Assembly: GCA_963575745.1 (NCBI GenBank)
Contig: CAUYUJ010018626.1
Coordinates: 110,991 to 174,990 of the forward strand
DNA from: Prorocentrum cordatum
Lineage: Eukaryota > Sar > Dinophyceae > Prorocentrales > Prorocentraceae
Length of the DNA stretch: 64,000 bases
Direction: 5' to 3'
In this document: positions 25,784-33,726 of the stretch, in pieces
Layout of the letters: every line of letters begins with the position of its first letter
Numbering within the stretch: position 1 is the stretch's first letter
Made by a program: the position numbers and the translations under genes
Notes under the pieces: model-generated
What the model saw: the letters and a program-made list of their open reading frames with translations, nothing else
What the model was told of the DNA's origin: nothing
Databases searched by the model: none

Positions 25784-28340
25784 TGTACCGAATGTTGATG
25801 TTCGCAGCTCATTTCTATCAAGCAAACTGCAGCTATTAAAGGCCTTATCCACCCATTACCTCTCACTCTTGGACGTGAGCGAAGGCATGGCGGCTCCCCA
25901 GGTCAACCTCACCATTAACGGCTCCATGGTCGACCAGGGCCCGGCTGGGGATGGACCGGTTACGCGTGAGAACCTCAACCGCCGTGTTGACGACATGGTG
26001 CACGTTGCTCACGCGTTTACCGTAACCCTCACTAACATGGCGATCAACTTCCACGGGGCCTACGACAAACACGTTGACGAGGTGCAAAGGGCCGCGGATG
26101 ACATGGCGAAGAGGATCGAGGAATTAACGCGGCAGAACGAGGCGCTGATCCAGGACAGTGACGACGTCAACGAGAATCTTCAAAGAGCGCAGGCGGAGAT
26201 TAACGCTCTGATGGCGACGATTACGGACCTGAACATTCAGAATCGCGACTCGGGAGTTAACACGGAGGAGAATGCAACCAAGTATAGGCGCATCAACGAC
26301 AACATTGGTTACCTCCTGAACACCGCCAAGCGCCTTACCGAGAACATCACGCCCCTGCAGGACTTCGAGGGTAAACGTGATGCGGCACTACGCCTGTTGG
26401 TGGCAGTAACAGAGTGGCTGGAAGGATTACAGAGGTTCTTGCATGACCCGATCAACTCCCCGGTTACCAACATCCCGCAGGTTCCTCCGCCGTTGCCCGA
26501 GCAGCCCCCAACGGCAGTGGCCGCCAAGGCACCTCCCACTGCAGTCAACGCGGGGGGCGGGGCCAGCCAGCCTCTTGCCCGAGCTGCCGCGGCATCGGGT
26601 GCAACCCCGGCTCAGGGCTTTACCGGCGCCGCGCCCAAGACCGGAGGGTTCGGTCGATCCGTGTCGCCGAACAAGATCCCGCAGTCAACGTCACCTCAAC
26701 CTGTTTACAAGAAAGCACCCAAGGCCATGCATGAGCGTAAACGGGAACTGGAAGAGTTACTGCAGCTGGGAATGAAGATGGATGAAGATCGTGCGCAGGG
26801 CAGGCCACGTGACGAAGTATCAAAAGGTCCTGCCCCGGTGGTGAACGTGAGGGCGCCCAGGCCGCCTCCTCCAGGCCTTGGTGAGTCAGGTGCATCGAGC
26901 AGTGTTAGCGGCATGAATCCCCCGCCTCCGGCGCCCAAGAAGTTATCGACCCAGTATGTTCCTCCACCGCAGCCTCGAGCTGTTAGCCGTACGGACGAGC
27001 AGCTTGCGGCATACTCGCGGAACATTGCCAGGGGCATGTACCGCCCACTGTACCATGTCAACGGCCGCATGCCCATGGTGAACGACAGGAGCGAGGACCA
27101 CGATGTCAACCACAAGGTGGAGCCCGACCCCAGGGAGGTAGTCGCGTTAACGATGAAGACGCGCGACAACTGGCGCAGGTTCGAAGGCAACTTCGTCGGA
27201 CATGTGGCAAAAGAGGGGTTAACGACTCCAGGCGGTCGATCTATTCAGGGCAACACGGGGCGGGAGCTTAACGACTACGATGAGGTGTTCGTCGACATTT
27301 ACGGGCAGCACGCTTACGGCTTCCTTGGTTACTCCGTGTTGAAGGGCCCAAGCAGCTGGAGATCTCAGTTGACGGAGAAGGAGCTGGAAAAGCACGACGA
27401 GTGGGTTGACGCGGTCGGGCACGTACAATCCCTGTTCGACGACGAGTACGTGCCGCCGATCCACGTTAACGATCTCCACCCAGTGTGGTTCGACGTTCAC
27501 AGCTGCCCAGACACACAGGTCTACGTCAACAAGGCACCAGAAATGAACGAGAAACAGCTTAACGGCCTTCTGCTAACGTGGGCCGGGATGCTGCCCCACG
27601 GCAACCCCACCGTGGTCTCCGTTAAGCACCTGGTGGAAGACACTTACGGACCGCACGGTTACATCTCAACTGGGGTTACCGTGATCAGGTTTGCGACGCA
27701 CGACCTTGCCAAGCTCTATTGCCGTTACATGAACGGGCTCCAGGTGTATTACCGCAACTACTTCATCGAGGATCTCGAGGTCAGGAGCGCCGAGGAGTTA
27801 AAGGGCAGCATCAACAAGCCTCCGGTTTACTGGCACCAGACCATCCTAGACGTCGCTCTTAACGATCAGGGGTCCATGAGGGCACTTTACCGTGACAACT
27901 GGCCCGCTGATCACATCACCGAGCGTAAAAGTGACCACCGCGAGAAGCTCTGTTGGTTTGGATGGTTGCCGTGCGACGACTTCCCCAACTGGCTTACCGA
28001 CCCGGCCTGGACTGTGAACCCGTTTACCGGAGTTGCGGTCGAGGAGCACCTCCGCAACAATCCAGGTGGTAAACCTCTGCTGAAGGCTCCCCACGCCAGT
28101 TACTGGAGGGCCATCGGCACTTACCACAACATTGTTGACGGGTCCACCAAGAGTTTTGACGAGGGGTGCTGGCTGGACGACGAGGAGCGCATTAACGCGT
28201 ACCTGGACACCGACTATTACAGCCCGACGCAGGCCCTTAACAGGGTGTCGTCCTATACGGCGGCCAGCGTGGGGCACCGTGGTTTACCGAAGTCCAGGGG
28301 CGCGCGTGCTCCGTCAGTGAGGCGCCCGCGCCGCTCGTAA
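25755..28340 (+). CDS. Extra ORF3 of retrotransposon: coiled coil, Pro-rich, RRM-like
   Basis: Up to 861 aa from ATG 25755, overlapping pol by 29 nt in another frame, or 817 aa from ATG 25887 (MAAPQVNLTING), which I prefer. Residues below use the 817-aa form. About 37-122 is a heptad-like coiled coil (around KRIEELTRQNEALIQD). About 190-370 is Pro/Ala-rich and disordered. About 535-635 reads as beta-alpha-beta-beta-alpha-beta with an RNP-like strand (GVTVIRFATHDLAKLYCRYM), like an RRM. A Trp/Tyr-rich domain and an Arg-rich tail (RAPSVRRPRRS) follow. No transmembrane segment is seen, arguing against an envelope protein. The order resembles LINE-1 ORF1p by architecture only. More GC-rich than pol. 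No family is recognised. Confidence 0.85.
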   Translation: MSLRQLPNVDVPNVDVRSSFLSSKLQLLKALSTHYLSLLDVSEGMAAPQVNLTINGSMVDQGPAGDGPVTRENLNRRVDDMVHVAHAFTVTLTNMAINFHGAYDKHVDEVQRAADDMAKRIEELTRQNEALIQDSDDVNENLQRAQAEINALMATITDLNIQNRDSGVNTEENATKYRRINDNIGYLLNTAKRLTENITPLQDFEGKRDAALRLLVAVTEWLEGLQRFLHDPINSPVTNIPQVPPPLPEQPPTAVAAKAPPTAVNAGGGASQPLARAAAASGATPAQGFTGAAPKTGGFGRSVSPNKIPQSTSPQPVYKKAPKAMHERKRELEELLQLGMKMDEDRAQGRPRDEVSKGPAPVVNVRAPRPPPPGLGESGASSSVSGMNPPPPAPKKLSTQYVPPPQPRAVSRTDEQLAAYSRNIARGMYRPLYHVNGRMPMVNDRSEDHDVNHKVEPDPREVVALTMKTRDNWRRFEGNFVGHVAKEGLTTPGGRSIQGNTGRELNDYDEVFVDIYGQHAYGFLGYSVLKGPSSWRSQLTEKELEKHDEWVDAVGHVQSLFDDEYVPPIHVNDLHPVWFDVHSCPDTQVYVNKAPEMNEKQLNGLLLTWAGMLPHGNPTVVSVKHLVEDTYGPHGYISTGVTVIRFATHDLAKLYCRYMNGLQVYYRNYFIEDLEVRSAEELKGSINKPPVYWHQTILDVALNDQGSMRALYRDNWPADHITERKSDHREKLCWFGWLPCDDFPNWLTDPAWTVNPFTGVAVEEHLRNNPGGKPLLKAPHASYWRAIGTYHNIVDGSTKSFDEGCWLDDEERINAYLDTDYYSPTQALNRVSSYTAASVGHRGLPKSRGARAPSVRRPRRS
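25771..25800 (+). repeat. 15-bp tandem duplication across the pol stop
   Basis: TACCGAATGTTGATG occurs twice in a row. The first copy contains the pol stop (25781-25783); both are read in frame in the ORF3 leader as PNVDV repeats. Confidence 0.9.
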
Positions 28341-28739
28341 ACGGTGACAGGTGACCGGCATGCCTTTCTTTTACGCTCGCTCTCATCTCCCCTCTCAACC
28401 AGGCTTAACAATAGCGTTGCAGTAGACCATTGAGCTGAATCTATTTGCATGTGCATCTTTTATAGTTACCGCAGGTATTGGCGCATAAAAAGCGAAAGCA
28501 ATCAAAACCATATAAATGCTAGCCTGCCGTGTGAACTTTGGATGCTACGTTTAAACTCGTAACTGATTGAATGTTTACTTGAGCTCACGTTGCATGTCTG
28601 AGAGACGTGGTGCTCGTGAACGTTGTTACGAGATATTTTGAATTCGGTGATGTAACGATGTTCATACAGTCTGTTGCTTGATTTAACCTGTCTTTGAGTT
28701 TACAGGCACCTCCCCGTCAGCCAATGCGGACTGGCGTCC
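28341..28739 (+). other. Retrotransposon 3' non-coding region
   Basis: No ORF. AT-richer than ORF3, with several TTAAC and TTAC motifs. It separates ORF3 from the polypurine tract. No polyadenylation signal of AATAAA type is seen. Confidence 0.7.
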
Positions 28740-28748
28740 GAGGGGGGG
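28740..28748 (+). promoter_or_regulatory. Polypurine tract
   Basis: GAGGGGGGG ends exactly at the 3' LTR boundary, as needed for plus-strand priming during reverse transcription. Confidence 0.88.
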
Positions 28749-28923
28749 TGTTAACATGTAAGCATGCGTGTGACAGGGGAGGAATAGTAACCCTGCTGCC
28801 TTTGGCTCAAGTGTTTAACGGTCGAAGCTACATAGACCTGCTTTGCCGTTCGGGAGTATAAAGGTGACCTATCGTTATCATTGTCGCCAAGCTCCCGCGC
28901 AGAACCCTCCTCGGGGTTTTGCA
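28749..28923 (+). repeat. 3' LTR, 175 bp
   Basis: Identical to the 5' LTR except C at 28898. Carries the same spliced-leader-like block (28798-28811) and TATAAA (28857-28862). Confidence 0.97.
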
Positions 28924-30039
28924 GGAGGAGGAGGAGGAGGAGGGGGATGAGGAGGGACGAGGAGGACGAGCAGGAGGACGAGCGAGGGAGGAGCGAAGCG
29001 AAGGAGCACGATTGAGGAGGAGGGCCTGCTGCCCGAGGCCAAGACCACCAAGAAGATCGCCGGGGCCCCGTCCTCCCCGCGCGACGGGGCGGCCCCGGGA
29101 GGGCCGCCGCCGAGGCCTCATCGAGGGGCGCGCGGTTCCCGTCGGCGCACGTCGGTGAGGCGGCGGCGGCCCCAGGGACGGCAGAGCCCAGACCTCGCCG
29201 AAAGGAAGAGGAGGAGAAGAAGGAGGGGGAGGAGGAGGAGGAGGAGGAGGAAGAGGAGGGACAGGCAGGATATAGAGGCTGTTGTGCGCGTTGGGATCGC
29301 CGGGCCAGGCTAATGTAGAGGCTGTTGAGGATGGCCGCCGGATGGAGGGCATCAGCCGGCCGTGGTGGAGGGCATGGGTACGGCCTTGGTAGGGGCTGTT
29401 GACGATCGGGGCGATCGAAATCGGTACGGAAAGGAGGGGTACTACGACCGACGGCATCTCTGGCTCATCCTGAGCAGGACGCGTTGTCGGTGTCGACGCG
29501 GGCGTGGTCCATTTGAGACAGGAGGCCGCCTGCCCAAATGCGGCCGCTGTAGGTTTTGGGCAACAGGTGTTGCTGGGCATCGTGCACATGTTCCTCGTGC
29601 CCATTTCGGGCGTCCAAAAATTGAGGATGGCCACCGGGTGGGAACATCAACCGTCCGTGGTGGAGGGCATGGGCACGGCCTCCATGGCCGCCGCGGGGCG
29701 TGGGCCACTGGCTGGAGAGATCTGGCGGATCCTGCAGGTGGCCGCACCTGTGGCCAAGATGTGGCAGCACTTTCGGGGGAGCTCATCCTCTGTCGCTCTG
29801 CCGAGTGGGCTGCCAGGGCAGCGCATCCTTGGACGCCGCCGCGCGAGAGAGCGGAAGCGGCCCAGGTGATCCAGGTCAGCGCTGCTGTCCAGTGGGGGAA
29901 CGCAGCTCTTTCAAAGATTATGCTAACGGAGTTCCCCACATAAAGATATTAACGGTTTCGTGGGACCCATGGGGTACGACAACATCACGAAGGAGAAGCT
30001 CATCGAACGAGTAAGTACGCACGAAAGGGCAGACGAAAG
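28924..30039. other. No confident gene; GGA tracts and a local duplication
   Basis: The GGA target tract continues to 28942, and another GGA tract lies at 29205-29262. A block GTGGTGGAGGGCATGGG(T/C)ACGGCC occurs at about 29361 and 29658 with similar flanks, a direct duplication about 297 bp apart. Plus- and minus-strand ORFs of 120-270 codons overlap between 29360 and 29945. None has a domain I recognise. Confidence 0.4.
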
Positions 30040-30265
30040 AAAGGAGGAGGGAGGACAGGTGCTCAGGAAACGAAGCCTTGTAAATAGTACGGCTTCTTGA
30101 TACCATCCTCGCTCTGGCGGGGCCCCGCTGGAAGGGGGGAGGGCTACGAAACCTGGTGAAGAGTAATGCTTTCCGCGACCCTCCTCGTTCAAGCGCGGCC
30201 TCTCTGGAGGAGTGGAGGGGGGACACGAAACCGTGTAAACTGCCTTGTTGTCCGATATCCTCCTG
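30040..30265. repeat. Diverged units of the 77-bp minisatellite
   Basis: Three degraded copies containing TCCTCGCT-type, GGCGGGGCC and CACGAAACC blocks, separated from the main array (30898-31672) by an ATC tract and unique DNA. Confidence 0.7.
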
Positions 30266-30289
30266 GAGGAGGAGGGGGAGGAAGAGGAT

Positions 30290-30800
30290 AAGATGGATGA
30301 TGGTGACGAGCAGCAGCAGTATCATCATCATCTTCGTCATCATCAGCATCATCGGCATCATCATAACCATCATCACCATCAGCATCATCATCACCATCGT
30401 CAGCGCCATCGTCATCACCATCATCGTCGTCGCCATCATCGTCATCATCATCATCATCATCATCGTCATCATCATCATCACCATCACCGCCCTTGGCATC
30501 AGCATCATCCGCATCATCTTGGACGTCATCATCATCAGCATCATTGCCGTCATCATCATCAACAGCACCAGCAACGTCAGCATCAGCAGCAACATCGTCA
30601 TCATCACCAGCATCTGCATCATCATCCTCGTCGTCGTCGTTGTCATCATCGTCAGCATCATCATCGTCATCATCAGCATCATCGTCATCAACATCATCAG
30701 AATCGCCGTCATCGCCATCGTCATCGTCCATCACCATTATCGCCATCGTCATCGTCATCGTGAACAGCAACATACCCATCGTCATCACCATCATCATGGT
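30290..30800. repeat. (CAT/ATC)n imperfect triplet tract
   Basis: About 500 bp of CATCAT/CGTCAT triplets. All six frames are open for long stretches and give poly-His, poly-Ser, poly-Ile, poly-Met or poly-Asp. These are not genes. The same triplet, in opposite phase, builds the GAT tract at 51065-52050. Confidence 0.93.
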
Positions 30801-30897
30801 GAAGCCTTCCTCATCGCAGAACCCCCCCTCCTCCTCACCCTCCTCAGTGGGAGGAGTAGGACGTGAGATGGATAGGTAATGTTCCCCCCTCCTCCTC

Positions 30898-31672
30898 ACC
30901 CATGTCAGTGGGAGGGGCACGAAACCATATACATAGCATGGGTTTCCGATACCGTCCTCGCTCAGGCGGGGCTTTCCTGGAGAGGTGGGAAGGGCACGAA
31001 ACCATGTAAATAGTATGGGTTTCCGATACCCTCCTCGGTCAGGCGGGGCCGCCCTGGAGGGATGGGAGGGGCACGAAACCATATACATAATATGGGTATC
31101 CGATACCCTCCTCGCTCAAGCGGGGCTTCCCAGGAGGGGTGGGACGGGCACGAAACCATGTAAATAATATGGGTCTCCGATACCCTCCTCGCTCAAGCGG
31201 GGCCTCCCTGGAGGGGTGGAAGGGGCGCGAAAGCATGTAAATCGTATAGGGTTTCCGATACCCTCCTCGCTCAGGCGGGGCCTCCCTGGAGGGGAGGGAG
31301 GGGCACGAAACCACGTAAACAGGATGGGTTTGCGATACCCTCCTCGCTCAGGCGGGGCCTCCCTGGAGGGATGGGAGGGGCACGAAACCATGTAAATAGT
31401 ATGGGTTCCCGATGCCCTCCTCGCTCAGGCGCGGCCTCCCTGGAGGGATGGGAGGGGCACGAAACCATGTAAATAGTATGGGTGTTCGATACCCTCCTCG
31501 CTCAGGCGGGGCCTCCCTGGAGAGATGGGAAGGGCACGAAACCTTGTAAATAGTATGGGTCTCCGATACCTTCCTCGCTCAGGCGGGGCCTCCCTGGAGG
31601 GATGGGAGGGGCACGAAACCTTGTAAATAGTATGGGTTTCCGATACCCTCCTCGCTCAGGCGGGGTATTGAT
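30898..31672. repeat. 77-bp minisatellite, about 10 copies
   Basis: Unit: GGGGCACGAAACCATGTAAA, ATAGTATGGGTTTCCGATAC, CCTCCTCGCTCAGGCGGGGC, CTCCCTGGAGGGATGGGAG. CACGAAACC recurs about every 77-78 bp from 30908 to 31612. Copies are highly alike, so recent homogenisation is likely. The CCTCCCTGGAGGGA part is an inverted repeat. Confidence 0.93.
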
Positions 31673-32690
31673 ATGGGAGGCGGGAGGCGGGAGGGAGAAG
31701 GAGAGGATGTTCTGGGAAAACAAGAACCCCACTCAGGATGTGGGGAAAATCATCCCGGTGAAGGCGGCCTCGGGCCATCCTCCCGCTCCCTCAGGCGGTC
31801 GTTCCACGTCGGCCACCGCGTTGCTCACGACGTCGAGGCGTCCTTCCGCCTCCGCCAGCTGGGAAGCGCGCGGCGGCCCGCCGAAGGCGTGGGCGCGGAT
31901 ACCCCCCGCAGGGTCCGCTGATGGTCCTGTGGCGATACGGTGGGAGCGTTTGGTGAGGAGAGCGCCCCAAGAGTCTCCATGCCTTGGCGGGATTCTTCTT
32001 GGACGAGGGCGGCGATGGCACGCATGGCCAATCCACGATGGAGGTTCCACTGGCTTACAGTGCGAGTGGTGCGCTATGCTTCGCGCTGGTCTGGACCTTC
32101 CCCTCGCGGGGGTTCAGTCTGCTCGTCCTACGGGGTGTCTGAAGGAGGGGGGGCTCTTCATGACCCTCAGGAAGGGGATGGAGGTCTCACTGGCTTGAAG
32201 ACCCAAGAGTCTTCATGCCTTGGCGGGTTCCTTCTCGGACGAGAGCGGCAATGGCACCCATGGCAAATCCACGGTGGAGGTCCCACTGGCTTCCAGTCCC
32301 CGGTCGTCGGGGATCTCCCGAGAGTCCTACAGGGGGAGGCGGGTTTCACGTCGTTGGGGACCTCCCGAGAGAAGTGAACCCCGCCTCCCCCTTCAGAAAT
32401 CGCTGGGTGGTGGGGTAGAGTTTGCATGAGGCCTCCTTAGTGCATGGCATGGCGGCACAGCCGGCCAGCGCCCAGCGCCGGCGGCGGCTCTTGGGCCGCG
32501 GCGCGCAGCGACTCGGCCCCCGCGGCCGCGGTGGAGGTGCTCCGCGCGGCGGCGACGGCGGCGCCGAAGGGGCCCCCCCGGGTCCGCTCGCCGACCCGCG
32601 CGCCCAGCCATCGACAGCCGCCACCGCTGGCCACGGCTCTCCCGCGGCAGTGGTCAGCCACGCGCAGAGGGGGGTGGGGGGAGGGGGGAG
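31673..32690. repeat. Gene-free stretch with a duplicated 100-bp block
   Basis: CATGGC(C/A)AATCCACG(A/G)TGGAGGT(T/C)CCACTGGCTT occurs at about 32020 and 32260, each preceded by a TTGGCGG(G)TTC-CTTCTTGGACGAG-like stretch. A partial third copy lies at 32826-32855. No gene family is recognised in the overlapping ORFs on either strand. Confidence 0.5.
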
Positions 32691-32816
32691 GGCTTCTTAG
32701 AAGCACCCCTGCTTCTTAGAAGGCGCGGGCCTTATCTGTAGATGTTGTAGATGTAAGGCCGGCGCCTTCTGAGAAGCAGCCTGCTTCTAAGAAGCCCTCC
32801 CCCCTCCCCCCCCGCC
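32690..32816. mobile_element. Fold-back element with CTTCTTAGAAG arms
   Basis: Left arm GGGAGGGCTTCTTAGAAGCA pairs with the right arm TGCTTCTAAGAAGCCCTCCC around a centre TGTAGATGTTGTAGATGTA. Part of the CTTCTNAGAAG hairpin family, but with a shorter, different interior. Confidence 0.65.
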
Positions 32817-33007
32817 GTCCGAATGACACGCATGGCCAATCCACGATGGAGCCTCTGGGCTCCTCTATCCGGCGGGTCCCTGTCCGAGGCCCCCGCACCG
32901 CAGCGGCAGGGGCTCCGTGCCTGCCGCCGCGGCCGCGGCGCCCGGGCCCACGGAGGCGCCGCGCTCTCGTGCCCACCACCGCGCTCCCCTTCCCCCGCCT
33001 CCAGGAA

Positions 33008-33366
33008 GGACGCGGAGGAGGAGAAGGAGGCGGAGGAGGAGGAGGAGGAGGAGGAGGAGGAGGGGGAGGAGGAGGAGGAGAAGGAGGAGGAGGAGGAGGA
33101 GGAGGAGGACGAGGAGGAGGAGGAGGAGGAGGACTGAGGACGACGACGAGCCTCCAGCTACATCGCCAAAGGCCGCCCCTGCGAGGAGGATGAGGAGGAG
33201 GAGGAGGAGGAGGAGGAGGAGGAGGAGGAGGAGGAGGAGAGGGGGAGGGGGAGGGGAGGAGGAGGAGGGGGAGGGGGAGGAGGAGGAGGAGGAGGAGGAG
33301 GAGGAGGAGGAGGAGGAGGAGGAGAAGGAGGAGGAGGAGGAGGAGGAGGAGGAGGAGGAGGAGGAG
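33008..33366. repeat. (GGA)n tracts
   Basis: Two long GGA blocks (33008-33135 and 33185-33366) separated by about 50 bp of mixed sequence. Confidence 0.93.
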
Positions 33367-33514
33367 AGGCCGGGGGATTGTGGAGCCCGTCGTCGTTGTC
33401 ATACAGTTTGTACCGAGTGAAACGCTCGTTCACCCAGAAATTCGATTGTTGTTTGTCATTTTTATTTTCGCCGTGATCCCCTCATACTAATTTTCTCGTT
33501 GTATCGTTCTCTAG

Positions 33515-33563
33515 TGTTCTCTCTCTCTCTCTCTTTGTCTCTCTCTCTCTCTCTCTCTCTTTG
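33515..33563. repeat. (CT)n microsatellite
   Basis: Near-pure CT run. Confidence 0.93.
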
Positions 33564-33726
33564 CCTATCTCGAGCACCACGCCAACGCATGCCGATGCGA
33601 TACACATCCATTCCCAACCAACACCAAGGCCAATGCAATGCAAATGGGGAATCCCTTCGTTCGGTGGATAGCAATAATAATACTTTGTGGATGAGGTCAA
33701 TACGAATCCTTCTTCGGAGGATTTAA

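Larger units (their letters stand above)
18152..28923 (+). mobile_element. Ty1/copia LTR retrotransposon, 10.77 kb
   Basis: A complete element. Terminal repeats of 175 bp start TG and end CA and differ at one base. GGAGG flanks both sides (18147-18151, 28924-28928), which fits a 5-bp target duplication but cannot be proven inside a GGA tract. Order inside: PBS, gag-protease, -1 frameshift site, integrase, methyltransferase-like domain, reverse transcriptase, RNase H, an extra ORF, about 400 bp of non-coding DNA, polypurine tract. Integrase before RT defines the copia lineage. At over 10 kb it is about twice the usual copia length. LTR identity indicates recent insertion. The copy carries two frame lesions around integrase and an altered RT active site. 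Confidence 0.97.

Noticed and set aside
25887-28340. ORF3 as an envelope gene
   Set aside because: No signal peptide, no transmembrane stretch and no Cys-rich ectodomain; instead coiled coil, disordered linker and soluble-looking domain.
29442-29945. Overlapping plus and minus ORFs right of the retrotransposon as host genes
   Set aside because: Both strands look equally coding-like, no domain is recognised, and the region contains a direct duplication.
30898-31672. CRISPR-like array
   Set aside because: Units are nearly identical along their whole 77 bp with no unique spacers. It is a minisatellite in a eukaryotic genome.
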